Below, piece by piece: positions 1 through 8,871 of a DNA stretch of 64,000 bases; the first letter of the stretch is position 1, and every line of letters starts with the position of its first letter. The DNA comes from Burkholderia gladioli (GTDB taxonomy: Bacteria; Pseudomonadota; Gammaproteobacteria; Burkholderiales; Burkholderiaceae). The DNA lies in NCBI RefSeq assembly GCF_000959725.1, contig NZ_CP009322.1, positions 1,860,001 to 1,924,000 on the forward strand, written 5' to 3'. The notes beneath the pieces are model-generated. The model made no database searches, had not been told where the DNA came from, and saw only the letters and a program-made list of their open reading frames with translations. The position numbers were made by a program, and so were the translations under genes.

Positions 1-16
1 CGCGCGTCGCCGGGGT

Positions 17-910
17 TCAGCCTTCCTCGCGCTTGAGCACGAAGGGTCGATCGGTTTTCCAGAACGGGCCCGAGAACCCGTAGGCGGCCGCGGCGCCGGC
101 ATCGTCGACGCGCTCGAACTCGCCGACCAGGCTCTGCTTCACGCCGAACACCGTGTCCTCGGCGAGGTAGGGGCAATCCGGCGAGAAGATGTGCGTGATC
201 ACGGTCTCGAAGCCGGGCGCCTGGATCATGAAATGGATATGCGCGGCGCGATTCGGATGGCGCCCCAGCGTGGCCAGCAGCTTGCCGACCGGGCCGTCGT
301 CGGGAATCGGGTAGTCGCGCGGGCGCACGCTGCGGAACCAGAAGCCGCCCCCGGCATCGCTCTCGAACTTGCCGCGCAGATTGCCCTCGGGCTGCAGGCC
401 CTTCTGCTGCACGTCGTAGTAGCCGTCGTCGTTGGTCTGCCAGACGTCGATGGTGGCGCCCGCCACCGGCCGGCCCTCGGTATCGCTCACGCTGCCGGTC
501 ACCACCAGCGGCTCGCCCTTGCCGTCCAGGCAGAGATTGCTGCCGGCCGGCAGCACCGGCAGGCCCTCCACGAAGAACGGGCCGAGGATGGTGTTCTCGG
601 TGGCGTTGCCGGGCCGCCGGTGATTGATCGCGTCGACCAGCATCGACACGCCGAGCACGTCCGACAGCAGGATGAACTCCTGGCGCCAGTCGCTGCACAT
701 CTGGCCGGTTTCGGTCAGGAAGCGGATCGCCGCGTACCACTCCTCGTGGGTCGGCTCGATCTCCTTCACGGCCGCATGCAGGTGGCGCACGATCGCGGCG
801 GCCATCTGCGCGGTGCGCGGCGCCACGTCGGGCCCGATCCGCGCGTTGACGATCTCGGCCGAGTCCTGTTCGGAAAACAGCGGATAGCTTCGTTGTGGGG
901 TGTCGCTCAT
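17..910 (-). CDS. Hydroxyquinol 1,2-dioxygenase (intradiol ring cleavage)
   Basis: The 297-residue protein has an N-terminal helical intradiol dioxygenase domain (about 25-110) and a C-terminal beta-sandwich. It should cleave hydroxyquinol (1,2,4-trihydroxybenzene) to maleylacetate in the cytoplasm using non-heme Fe(III). The four expected iron ligands are visible: Y164 (in DDGYYD), Y200 (RDYPIP), H224 and H226 (AAHIHF). Spacing and sequence fit hydroxyquinol rather than catechol dioxygenases, and the next gene acts on maleylacetate. An AAGGAA ribosome site lies 8 bases before the ATG and the gap to the upstream gene is 17 bp, so it is in the same operon. The stop is 16 bp from the window edge, so the operon may continue to the left. 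Confidence 0.9.
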   Translation of the reverse strand: MSDTPQRSYPLFSEQDSAEIVNARIGPDVAPRTAQMAAAIVRHLHAAVKEIEPTHEEWYAAIRFLTETGQMCSDWRQEFILLSDVLGVSMLVDAINHRRPGNATENTILGPFFVEGLPVLPAGSNLCLDGKGEPLVVTGSVSDTEGRPVAGATIDVWQTNDDGYYDVQQKGLQPEGNLRGKFESDAGGGFWFRSVRPRDYPIPDDGPVGKLLATLGRHPNRAAHIHFMIQAPGFETVITHIFSPDCPYLAEDTVFGVKQSLVGEFERVDDAGAAAAYGFSGPFWKTDRPFVLKREEG

Positions 911-927
911 GGTGCGTGTTCCTTGCT

Positions 928-2028
928 TCAGGCCGCGACAGCCGGCGCCGCGCCCTGCCAGGCACGTTCCAGCAGGCTCCGCAGCCCGGCCGCCTCGGGC
1001 GGCCGCGGGTTCCAGTAGGGATTGGCGAGTGCCAGTTCGACCGCGCGCGCGATGCCGGCCTCCGGCATGCCGATCGCGCCCAAGCCGTGTGGCGCGCCGA
1101 TCGCCAGGTTCAGATCATGCAGCGCCAGGCAGGCATCGTCCACCTCGAGCGCCGCCGCGAGGCGCGCCATCACGTCCGGGACGGCCGGCGCGTTGTAGGC
1201 GAGCGCGTGCGGCAGCACCAGCGCGTGCGTCTGCGCATGCGGCAGGTCGAAGCTGCCGCCCAGCACATGGCAGAGCTTGTGGTGCAGCGCCATGCCGACC
1301 GAGCCCAGGCAGACGCCGGCCAGCCAGGCGCCGTAGAGCGCGTCGGCGCGCGCGGCGCGGTTGGCCGGATCGGCATGGATCGCCGGCAGCGCCCTGGCCA
1401 GGGCTCGCACGCTGTCCAGCGCGAGCGCATGGATCACCGGGTTCGCGTCGCGCGCGTAGAGCGCCTCCACCGCATGCGCGATCGCGTTCATGCCGCTCAT
1501 CCCCGACATCTCGACGCCCAGGCCCAGCGTCAGGTCGACGTCGTAGATCACGCATTCCGGCAGGATGCGCGGGCTGCGCCGGGTGGTCTTGATGCCGTTC
1601 TCGGTCTCGCCGAGGATCGGCGTCATCTCCGAGCCCGCGTAGGTGGTCGGCAGGATGATCTGCGGCAGGTCGGTGTGCAGGGCGAGCGCCTTCGCGAGAC
1701 CGGTGGTCGAGCCGCCGCCGATCGCGATCAGCCCGTCGATCTGGCGCGCCTCGACCAGCGCGAGCGCCTCGGCCGTCACCGCCACCGGCGTGTGCATGCG
1801 CGCGCCGTCGAAACGCGCGGCATCGCGTGCGCCGAGCAGCCCGGCCAGTTCCTCGGCCACCTCGGCATGCGGCGGCCCATACAGCAGCAAGGCGCGCGAG
1901 ATGCCGAGCCGCTCGACCGCCTCGCCGAGCTGGGCGCGCGTGCCATGCCCGAAATGCACCCGGGCCGGCAGCGCCTCGTAGGTAAACGGCAGACAGGTGT
2001 TGACGGCCGCGTAGGGAATCGGATTCAT
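928..2028 (-). CDS. Maleylacetate reductase (iron-type alcohol dehydrogenase family)
   Basis: This 366-residue protein belongs to the iron-containing alcohol dehydrogenase superfamily, in the maleylacetate reductase group that reduces maleylacetate to 3-oxoadipate with NAD(P)H. Visible marks are the dinucleotide-binding GGGST at about 102-106, the TTYAGSEMT segment and the HHKLCHVLGG histidine motif typical of this group. The product enters the beta-ketoadipate pathway. The gene sits between the decarboxylase (34 bp gap) and the dioxygenase (17 bp gap), so it is translated from the same transcript. The ribosome site before this ATG is weak, so a slightly different start is possible. Confidence 0.9.
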   Translation of the reverse strand: MNPIPYAAVNTCLPFTYEALPARVHFGHGTRAQLGEAVERLGISRALLLYGPPHAEVAEELAGLLGARDAARFDGARMHTPVAVTAEALALVEARQIDGLIAIGGGSTTGLAKALALHTDLPQIILPTTYAGSEMTPILGETENGIKTTRRSPRILPECVIYDVDLTLGLGVEMSGMSGMNAIAHAVEALYARDANPVIHALALDSVRALARALPAIHADPANRAARADALYGAWLAGVCLGSVGMALHHKLCHVLGGSFDLPHAQTHALVLPHALAYNAPAVPDVMARLAAALEVDDACLALHDLNLAIGAPHGLGAIGMPEAGIARAVELALANPYWNPRPPEAAGLRSLLERAWQGAAPAVAA

Positions 2029-2062
2029 CGCTTCGATCCAGTCAAGGTGGCGCGCATCCGGC

Positions 2063-3052
2063 TCAACGCCCGAGCTTCAGCAGCCGCTCGGCATTGCCGC
2101 GGCCGATCTTGATGCGATCGTTCTCGCTGATCGAGGCATGGTCGAACCAGTCGGCCGCGTGATCCATGTTCTCGAAGGGCCAGTCGGCCGAGAACAGGAT
2201 GCGGTCCGAACCGATCTCGAGCATCGCGTCGATCAGCGTCTGGGTGCGGAAATTGCCCGAGGTGGTGAGCCAGAAGTTGTTGCGGAAATACTCGGCGATC
2301 GGCTTCTCGGCCGGGTAGTTCGGCTTGGCCGACACCCAGGCGTTGCGATTGTCGACGCGCCACATGCTGTAGGGCAGGCCCTCGCCCATGTGCCCGAGGA
2401 TGATCTGCAGGCGCGGATGCGCGTCGAACAGGCCCGAGCCCATCAGGCGCAGCGCATGCACTGCCGTTTCCTGCCCGAAGGCCCAGGTCGGCCCCATCAG
2501 CCACGAGTGACCGTCGTAGATCGGCGCGCGGCCCGCCAGCGGATTGCGCGGATGCAGGTAGAACGGCACCTCGAGCGCTTCCAGCGCGGCCCAGAGCGGA
2601 CGATAGCGCGGCAGGTCGTAATAGAGCTCGGCACCGTCCTCGGCCTCGCTGAAGCCATTGACCAGCGCGCCGACGAAACCGAGCTCGCGCACGCAGCGCT
2701 CGGCCTCGCGGATGGCCTGCTCGGGCACCTGCATCGGCAGGGCCGCGAAGGCGCGGAAGCGATCCGGGCGGCGCGCCACCTGCTCGGACAGGTAGTCGTT
2801 GGCGCGGCGTGCCAGCTCGACGGCCTGGCGCGGATCGCGGATCGCCTGCACGGCCGGCGCGTTCAGCGACAGCACCATCAGCTCGATGCCGGCGCGATCC
2901 ATCTCGGCGAGGCGCCGCTCCTGGATGTCGAGCAGGCGGCCGCGCAGCTCCACCCAGTCGTCGGGCGGCACGAAGCCGGCCGAATCCTCGATGGTCTCGG
3001 CGATGGCGAAATGCTCCTCGAGCGCGATCTTCTTCACATTGCTGAACGTCAT
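2063..3052 (-). CDS. Gamma-resorcylate (2,6-dihydroxybenzoate) decarboxylase
   Basis: This amidohydrolase-superfamily protein has the family opening ALEEHF, giving metal ligands E12 and H14, then a central FYLHPRNP histidine and a late LFSADWPFE aspartate. These match the Zn/Mn site of gamma-resorcylate decarboxylases, which convert 2,6-dihydroxybenzoate to resorcinol without oxidation. The frame is open 14 codons further upstream, but the ATG at 3052 is preferred: it has GGAG seven bases upstream and gives 329 residues, close to the family size of about 327. It is followed by maleylacetate reductase and hydroxyquinol dioxygenase genes, which fixes the pathway. A related aromatic decarboxylase (5-carboxyvanillate or ACMSD type) is the alternative, less likely in this context. 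Confidence 0.85.
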   Translation of the reverse strand: MTFSNVKKIALEEHFAIAETIEDSAGFVPPDDWVELRGRLLDIQERRLAEMDRAGIELMVLSLNAPAVQAIRDPRQAVELARRANDYLSEQVARRPDRFRAFAALPMQVPEQAIREAERCVRELGFVGALVNGFSEAEDGAELYYDLPRYRPLWAALEALEVPFYLHPRNPLAGRAPIYDGHSWLMGPTWAFGQETAVHALRLMGSGLFDAHPRLQIILGHMGEGLPYSMWRVDNRNAWVSAKPNYPAEKPIAEYFRNNFWLTTSGNFRTQTLIDAMLEIGSDRILFSADWPFENMDHAADWFDHASISENDRIKIGRGNAERLLKLGR

Positions 3053-3174
3053 GCCAATCTCCAGTGTCAGGCAGTCGGGGCGAGGCCCGTTCAAGGCACG
3101 GGCTCGCGGTTCGGTACATCGCTCAGTCGTGCAGACGAGCGGATGCGGGATAGGGGAAATTCATCTCGGTGCCA

Positions 3175-4602
3175 TCAGTGCTCGACGGCGGCCTCGCGCG
3201 CGCCGTCGGCCGATGCCGCGTCCCGAGCTTCGGCGTCGCCCGGCCCGTCGCGCCGCCGCGCCAGGACGAGCGTCATCGCGCAGGAGGTCAGCGCGATCAG
3301 CGCCGAGGCCACGAACATCGCGTGCGCCGAGCCGCCCAGCGCGACCAGCTGCCCCGCCGCCACCGGCCCGACGATCGAGCCCGCGCGGCCGATGCCGAGG
3401 CCCCAGCCGATGCCGGTGGCGCGGATGCGGGTGGGATAGACCGAGGCGGTCAGCGCATTGATGGCCGGCTGGCCGCCGACGATGCAGATGCCGCCGAGCA
3501 GCACCACCGCGAACAGGGCCGGCAGCGGCAGGCCCGGCTGGCCGATCAGCAGGATCGCCAGCGCCGCCGCGACGAAGCCCGGCACCAGCACGCGGAAATA
3601 ACCGGCGCGGTCGATCAGCAGGCCCATGCCGATCGTGCCTAGCGTGCCGCCCACCTGCAGCAAGGTGCCGATCGCGAGCGCCACCGCGCGCGGCTGGCCC
3701 AGGTCGCTGACGATGGTCGGCAGCCAGTTCGAGAGGAAGAACAGGTTCAGCAGGTTGGCGAAGTTGAGGCCCCAGAGCAGCAGCGTGGCGCGGGCGCGAC
3801 CGGCGCGGAACAGCTCGGCCACCGGCGCGCCGGCCGGCTTCGCGCCGCGCACCAGGTAATGCGCTTCGGCGAGCCACGCGGCCGGCTCGTGCGGCACGAT
3901 GCGCTTCACCAGGCGCGCGATGCGTTCGCGGCGCGCGCCACGCAGCACCAGGAACTGCACCGACTCGGGCAGCATCGCGGCCATCAGCAGGCCGATCGCG
4001 AGCGATACCAGGCCGCCCGACAGGAACACGGCGCGCCAACCCGCCAGCGGGATCAGCCAACCCGCGATCAGTCCGCCGCACACGGCGCCGGCCGTGAAGC
4101 CGCAGGACACCAGCATCATCGTCGAGGCACGCCGGCGCGCCGGGCAGTATTCGCTGACCAGCGCCATCGCATTGCCCATGATCGCGCCCACCCCGGCGCC
4201 GCTCAGCGCGCGCAGCGCGAGCAGTTGCTCGAGCGTCCGTGCATGCGCGGTGCCCAGCATGCAGAGCCCGGCGAACAGCATCGAGGCCACCAGCACCGGG
4301 CGCCGGCCGATCCGGTCGGCCAGCACGCTCAGCGCCAGCGAGCCGAGCAGCATGCCCACCAGGCTCGCCGAGAACACCGAGCCGAGCGCGACGCGCGCGA
4401 TGCCCCAGTCGCGCACCAGCTCCGGCGCGACGAAACCCATCGACTGCACATCGAAACCGTCGATGATCATCGCCGCGCCGGCCAGCACGAACACCCCGAG
4501 CTGGAAGCGGCCGATCGGGCTCGCGTCGATCAGGGCCGGGATGTCCAGCGTCGGCCCCTGGGCGAGGTGCTGCGGTGAAGTGGTGCTCATCGTGATCGGC
4601 AT
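3175..4602 (-). CDS. MFS aromatic acid:proton symporter (AAHS family)
   Basis: A 475-residue twelve-helix major facilitator. The DGFDVQS motif in the first helix is the aromatic acid:H+ symporter signature (PcaK/BenK type), and the loop 2-3 motif DRIGRRP and a PESVQFL motif after helix 6 support this. Given the operon it should import gamma-resorcylate or a related hydroxybenzoate across the inner membrane. It is first in the operon, about 120 bp before the decarboxylase. The annotated ATG at 4602 and one four codons later (4590) are both possible; neither has a strong ribosome site. The C-terminal tail is charged and Ala-rich and carries no domain. Confidence 0.88.
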   Translation of the reverse strand: MPITMSTTSPQHLAQGPTLDIPALIDASPIGRFQLGVFVLAGAAMIIDGFDVQSMGFVAPELVRDWGIARVALGSVFSASLVGMLLGSLALSVLADRIGRRPVLVASMLFAGLCMLGTAHARTLEQLLALRALSGAGVGAIMGNAMALVSEYCPARRRASTMMLVSCGFTAGAVCGGLIAGWLIPLAGWRAVFLSGGLVSLAIGLLMAAMLPESVQFLVLRGARRERIARLVKRIVPHEPAAWLAEAHYLVRGAKPAGAPVAELFRAGRARATLLLWGLNFANLLNLFFLSNWLPTIVSDLGQPRAVALAIGTLLQVGGTLGTIGMGLLIDRAGYFRVLVPGFVAAALAILLIGQPGLPLPALFAVVLLGGICIVGGQPAINALTASVYPTRIRATGIGWGLGIGRAGSIVGPVAAGQLVALGGSAHAMFVASALIALTSCAMTLVLARRRDGPGDAEARDAASADGAREAAVEH

Positions 4603-4674
4603 GCAGTGGCCGCGCGCGGCGGCGTTCGGGCGTGATCGTGACGGGCGCCGCCGGTTCGGCTCGCCCGAAATTTA

Positions 4675-4724
4675 TTTGCAAACGCAAACATGTGTCGAAG
4701 TATATATTTGCTTTTGCAAGCAAA
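4675..4724 (-). promoter_or_regulatory. Operator pair and putative promoter of the resorcylate operon
   Basis: Two perfect inverted repeats share one half-site: TTTGC-AAAC-GCAAA at 4675-4688 and TTTGCTT-TTGC-AAGCAAA at 4707-4724, centres 34 bp apart. Between them, on the minus strand, is a -10-like TATACT (4699-4704) with a poor -35 overlapping the upstream repeat. A protein bound to both would cover the promoter. The transporter starts about 75-85 bp downstream. The rest of the 4603-5017 gap shows no gene. The palindromes and spacing are seen directly; promoter and repressor role are inferred. Confidence 0.6.
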
Positions 4725-5017
4725 CATAGGCGTTTACGCGGATATGGCGCGAACGGCAGCGCCGCCGGCCATCAGGCGGCAGCAATCGAAAGCGACAGGC
4801 GTCGCGATGCGCGACGAGGAAAACGCGAGGACGGGAAGGAAGCGGTGAGGTTCACCGCGTCATGCGCGGCGGCTCGGCAAGGAGGCGAAACGGGAAAAAT
4901 GACGGATGCGCGAATCGCGAGCGGTCGAATTTGCCTGGCCATGGCGGCGAGACTCCGGCATGCGACGAGCCGCGATTTGCAGCATCGCCGATGCCGCCTC
5001 GATACGTGGCGCCGGGC

Positions 5018-5332
5018 TCAGCTCAACGCGTAGTCGAGTACCAGGGTGCCGCGTCCGGCGAAGCCCTTGATCAAGCCGCGCCGCGCGACTTCGCGAAACG
5101 CGGCATACACGGTGTTCGGATGAAACCCCAGCGAATCGGCAATGGCCTGCTGGCTCGGCAGGCGATCGCCGGGGCGGAACAGCCCGGCGCGAATCGCCTC
5201 CTCGATCTGGTCGGCGATGGCGAAGGCCACATGGCCGCGAATTCGTGAAAAGTCAGGGCGCCAATCTTGCGCGAGACGCGTCGCGCGCGATTCGCTCGCG
5301 CGGCCGACTGCGGTTTCGATGAATCCTTGCAT
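5018..5332 (-). CDS. Short GntR-type winged-helix regulator
   Basis: A 104-residue protein made almost entirely of a GntR winged helix-turn-helix (about 35-100), with the signature AGLFRPGDRLPSQQAIADSL followed by NTVYAAFREVARRGL and a GRGTLV wing. The ATG at 5332 is chosen over longer frames because AGGTGG lies 7 bases upstream and the longer N-terminus is composition-biased. There is no effector domain. It could be a YtrA-like short GntR protein or the DNA-binding remnant of a MocR regulator that lost its aminotransferase domain. No remnant of such a domain is seen downstream. It lies 415 bp upstream of the resorcylate operon on the same strand, so it is a possible but unproven regulator of it. 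Confidence 0.75.
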   Translation of the reverse strand: MQGFIETAVGRASESRATRLAQDWRPDFSRIRGHVAFAIADQIEEAIRAGLFRPGDRLPSQQAIADSLGFHPNTVYAAFREVARRGLIKGFAGRGTLVLDYALS

Positions 5333-6120
5333 GCGATATCCACCTAGTGTGAGAGCCCTTTCACGCCGGCAGGCAATGGAGCGCGATCTCGTGCCGCGCT
5401 GACGCCGATCCGGCGGTGCAGCGATTTTGACATCAAACCCCCGCCGGACTCCAGCCTCGCGACGGCTCGCGTGGCATTGCACCACGCACTCGCCGATTCG
5501 AGCATTCGCGCGATCCGATTTCGTTTTGCTTCGCTGCACAATAATCGATCGGTTCGCCGGCAATGAAACGATGCCCGGCGCGATTCGCAACGATTCCCTC
5601 CCTCGTCCCGCCTGAAGCGCCCTTCCCGCGCATCTCCCGGCCTGTTTAAATTTCGCCGTAAACCCTTTCCGCGATAGGATGAATCGCCGCCTGGCCGTTT
5701 GGAATTCGCTGTCCATTTACTTGAAAGACGCTACGCATCATAGTTTCGCGAAACAAGTTCCAGCAAATAACACGCAGCGCGTACCGACGGAGACATCGAT
5801 GCTACGCACGCAAACAAGGGGCCAATCGGGCGAGACTCGCCCGTCATTCCCGCCGGAACGAACAGCGCGCACGAGGCGCATCGCGTTCGTCCCTTCGCCG
5901 ATACGGCATTCATATCCGCATTTTCACGGATGCGTCGCCACGAGCCGCGCAACCCGCATCCGCTTCACGCATTCGTAATTCCGGACGTCGCGGCCGGTGC
6001 CCTGGTGGTGCCGGCCGCGCGCCCGAACCTCGTCGATCGAACCGCCGCATCCGACGGGCCAGGCAAGGCCCGCGCCCCGATCGACGTCGAGACACCGGGA
6101 ATCACCAACAAGGAGGGGGT
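5333..6120. other. Intergenic region with no gene seen
   Basis: This 788-bp stretch between the GntR gene and the lipoprotein gene has only short open frames lacking ribosome sites or recognisable proteins. Its last 15 bases carry the strong AAGGAGGGGGT ribosome site of the gene at 6121. A promoter for that gene should lie here but no convincing -35/-10 pair was identified. Confidence 0.4.
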
Positions 6121-7731
6121 ATGTTCCGCAACACCAAGCCGCGCATGGCGCTGCTGTCCTGTTTCGCGCTCGCGATGCCGTTCTTCGCCGGATGTGGCGG
6201 CGGCGACGGCGGCGATCCACCGGCCGCGATCCAGGTCCCGCAATGCTCGGGCAGCAGCTGCCCGGCAAGCGGCTCGACCACCCAGCCGAGCACCCCCAAC
6301 GCACTCTGCCCCAGCACGCTCGACTACTCGACCGTCTATACCGGCGGCTCGGGCAGCGGCGAATACGTGAGGGTCCGCTTCGATACCACCAAGCTGACCT
6401 ACCAGATGGACTTCATCCTGTCCTCGGTGCCGGTCAGCGCCGGGCAGATCAACAACACGCGCGCCGGCCAGACCATCACCGGCACCTTCCATCGCGCCAC
6501 CAACCTGCCGACCGCCGCGCAGAACCAGTGCGCCTTCGTGCTCGACAACGGCGCCTCCGCCGACGGCTCGTATTCGATCACCGTCAATCCGGCCGACGCG
6601 CCCACGCTGTTCGTCGGCAACGGCGTGGTGGGCGGCGGGATTCCCGGCGCGACCATCGCCTTCCCCGGGATCACGCTCGCGCCCGGCATCACGCTCGGCT
6701 CGGTGCCCTCGCGCAGCTTCGATTTCTTCCCCTACATCGGCTTCACCGATACCGAGACCGATTTCACCAAGGTGGCCGGCAACTACAACGAGCTGGGCAT
6801 CCATCTCTCGCCGACCGGCACGGGGTACCAGACGGCGCAACCGCAAGGCTGGCAGCCGGACGTGATCAACTGGAACGAGACCCTGAACGCGGACGGCTCC
6901 TGCTCGATCACGGCCGGCAGCGACTACTCCTGCCATACGACCGGCACGCCGTGGACGCTGCGCACCAACGCCGACGGCTCCGCCGACAACGTGTTCGTCA
7001 GCAAGCCGACCTCGGCCGGCGCCGCCTATACCAGCGCAGGACAAGGCCAGCCGATCGTGCTGCTCGCGCCGAGCCAGGCGCAGGGGATCATGATCGTCGG
7101 CAAGCTGCGCGGCGCGCTGATCCCGATCGTGATCCGGGTTGGTTATGCCTCGACGCCGCCGGGTGATCTGCTCGACACGGTCGCCGACGCGGAAATCGGC
7201 ATCTCGGCGCTCGCCCCGGCCACGCCGATCGCCGCGAATTCGCTGACCGGCGGCTTCATCGGTGCGACCAGCGCCGCGGCCTGCGGGATCGTGGCCAACA
7301 ATGGTCCGTCGTCCTCGCCGGCTGTCAGTTCCCCGGGATTCGACGCGAGCAAGCCGCATCCGAACCTGCCGGGCGTGTATGCCAACGGTTCCTTCGATCC
7401 GTCGGCCGGCAACTGCCTGGACGGCACCGCGGTCTCGACCTACGGCGCGAACTACACGTCCACGCTGTTCAGCGGCGCCACGGCCGCCTTCGTCAACCCG
7501 CTGACCTCGCTGGCCTCGAGCACCTTCTCGCTCGACTACACGCAGGCCACGCCGGGCCTGGTGAAGGTCACCGCGCTGCAGGACTTCAACGCGGTCAACA
7601 GTACCGGCAACGTGGCGATCTTCAAGCAAGGCGCCACCGGCTGGGCGATCAAGGTCGGCGAGGTCTACGCGATGGTGGTGAACGACAGCCAGTTCAACCC
7701 GTTCTTCACGGTCGGCGCGTTCGTGCAGTAA
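6121..7731 (+). CDS. Lipoprotein of unknown function (DUF2957-like)
   Basis: A 536-residue exported protein. The N-terminus is a lipoprotein signal with lipobox F22-A23-G24-C25, followed by a Gly/Asp-rich linker (GGGDGGDPP) and a Ser/Thr/Pro-rich stretch. The rest is beta-rich, Gly/Ala/Thr-rich, with scattered cysteines and no catalytic motif I recognise. Length and style match the Burkholderia DUF2957 lipoproteins, but this is from memory and not from a search. A very strong ribosome site abuts the ATG. It is monocistronic, ending at a strong hairpin. It probably sits in the outer or inner membrane facing the periplasm or surface. Confidence 0.7.
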   Translation: MFRNTKPRMALLSCFALAMPFFAGCGGGDGGDPPAAIQVPQCSGSSCPASGSTTQPSTPNALCPSTLDYSTVYTGGSGSGEYVRVRFDTTKLTYQMDFILSSVPVSAGQINNTRAGQTITGTFHRATNLPTAAQNQCAFVLDNGASADGSYSITVNPADAPTLFVGNGVVGGGIPGATIAFPGITLAPGITLGSVPSRSFDFFPYIGFTDTETDFTKVAGNYNELGIHLSPTGTGYQTAQPQGWQPDVINWNETLNADGSCSITAGSDYSCHTTGTPWTLRTNADGSADNVFVSKPTSAGAAYTSAGQGQPIVLLAPSQAQGIMIVGKLRGALIPIVIRVGYASTPPGDLLDTVADAEIGISALAPATPIAANSLTGGFIGATSAAACGIVANNGPSSSPAVSSPGFDASKPHPNLPGVYANGSFDPSAGNCLDGTAVSTYGANYTSTLFSGATAAFVNPLTSLASSTFSLDYTQATPGLVKVTALQDFNAVNSTGNVAIFKQGATGWAIKVGEVYAMVVNDSQFNPFFTVGAFVQ

Positions 7732-7777
7732 GGCGGTATTCGAGGTATTCGCAGCAGCAGGCGCAGTAATCGGTACG

Positions 7778-7806
7778 GATCGGCGGCAGCACTCCTGCCG
7801 CCGATC
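7778..7806 (+). terminator. Hairpin after the DUF2957-like lipoprotein gene
   Basis: A perfect 12-bp stem (GATCGGCGGCAG / CTGCCGCCGATC) with a 5-base loop lies 46 bp after the stop codon. There is no T-run after it, so it may act as a weak or Rho-assisted terminator. The remainder of the gap up to 8104 holds only the leader of the next gene. Confidence 0.55.
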
Positions 7807-8104
7807 TGGCCGATGGCCGAATCGGTAGGATGCCTATCTATATGGAATCCTGAGAGAAGCGAGGGGGACGTCAGCGCGGGTGGCGCGCGGCGTACCAAGC
7901 GGCGCGTCACATCATGCATCGATCAAACGATGCGCCGCCATCCGGCAACGGGTATCGAGGCTCCGTTGCCGGCCATGCTGGACTGTTTCGACCGGGCGCG
8001 TCCGCGCGGACGCAAGCGGTTACCCGCGGAACGCGGGCGGTACGCCGCCCGACGTCCGCTCACCCAAGGCGGTTCGCCGCCATTCGTCAATTGAGGCACG
8101 CATC

Positions 8105-8608
8105 ATGACTATTCGAAAAGTGGCTTCCCTTGTCGTCGCTCTGGCTGTTTCGTCGGCACTGGCCGCGCCGGCATTGGCCGTCACGGTTTCTCGCGCTGAC
8201 GGCAATCCGCTGAATCCCAACGGCGAGCCGTTCTCGGCCACCGGCGGCACCACGCTCACGAAGGGCTCGGTAACGGCGAACTGCACCGCCACGTTCAACG
8301 GCACGATCACGAGCACCGGGATCCTCACGATTACCTCGACGTCCTTCACCGGCGGCGGCCTGTGCGGGCTGATCCAGGGCAGCGCCACGAGCGCCACTCC
8401 GTGGACCGGCCAGGCCGATACGCCCACCCAGCTGACCATCAACAATGCCCAGGTCAGCGCCTCGCTGCTCGGTACCTGCGGCCCGAGCCAGGTCGTGACG
8501 GCATGGAACGATTCGGCCTCGTCGCTGACGTTCCAAAATGCCGTCTTGACGCCGAACTGCACGGTCACGGGCACGATCAATACGTCGCCGAAGTTCCACG
8601 TCCAATAA
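8105..8608 (+). CDS. Secreted PraB-like protein (alkane oxidation activator family)
   Basis: A 167-residue protein with a clear Sec signal peptide (cleavage near APALAV, residue about 25) and a small Thr/Ser-rich beta domain. Features are FSATGGTTLTKG, then CTATFNGTIT, FTGGGLCGLI and a late CTVTGTI. The four or more cysteines and the pattern match the short extracellular PraB-like proteins annotated in Burkholderia as alkane oxidation activators. That name comes from a Pseudomonas precedent and says little about real function here. The ATG at 8105 was chosen for its signal peptide and a GAGG about 9 bases upstream; the longer open frame is not convincing. A perfect terminator follows. Confidence 0.7.
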   Translation: MTIRKVASLVVALAVSSALAAPALAVTVSRADGNPLNPNGEPFSATGGTTLTKGSVTANCTATFNGTITSTGILTITSTSFTGGGLCGLIQGSATSATPWTGQADTPTQLTINNAQVSASLLGTCGPSQVVTAWNDSASSLTFQNAVLTPNCTVTGTINTSPKFHVQ

Positions 8609-8680
8609 ACCGCGACGCGCCGGGGCGCAGGGCCGCGCGCCGGAGCGAATCGTGGAATCGGGCAGGACCCGGCAAGATCG

Positions 8681-8717
8681 AACGGGGTGGTGTCGCGCGC
8701 ACCACCCCGTTTTCTTT
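8681..8717 (+). terminator. Rho-independent terminator of the PraB-like gene
   Basis: A perfect 12-bp stem (AACGGGGTGGTG / CACCACCCCGTT) with a 7-base loop is followed by TTCTTT. It lies 72 bp after the stop codon and is a textbook intrinsic terminator on the plus strand. Confidence 0.9.
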
Positions 8718-8826
8718 GCGACGGCGGAAGATGCGCGGAAATGAAAAACCGATGCGCGGGCCGCTCAAGGCGGAAACATCATGAATGCGGCATGGAAGAA
8801 ACCGCCGCGAATACAAATACCCGAAA

Positions 8827-8858
8827 GCAAAACGGGCCGGCACACCCGGCCAGCCCGC
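8827..8858 (-). terminator. Terminator of the 91-residue gene
   Basis: Read on the minus strand, a GC stem (GGCTGGCCGG / CCGGCCCG, one bulge) is followed by TTTTGC. It lies 14 bp after the stop of the gene at 8872-9147. Confidence 0.75.
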
Positions 8859-8871
8859 ATTTCCCTGCCGC

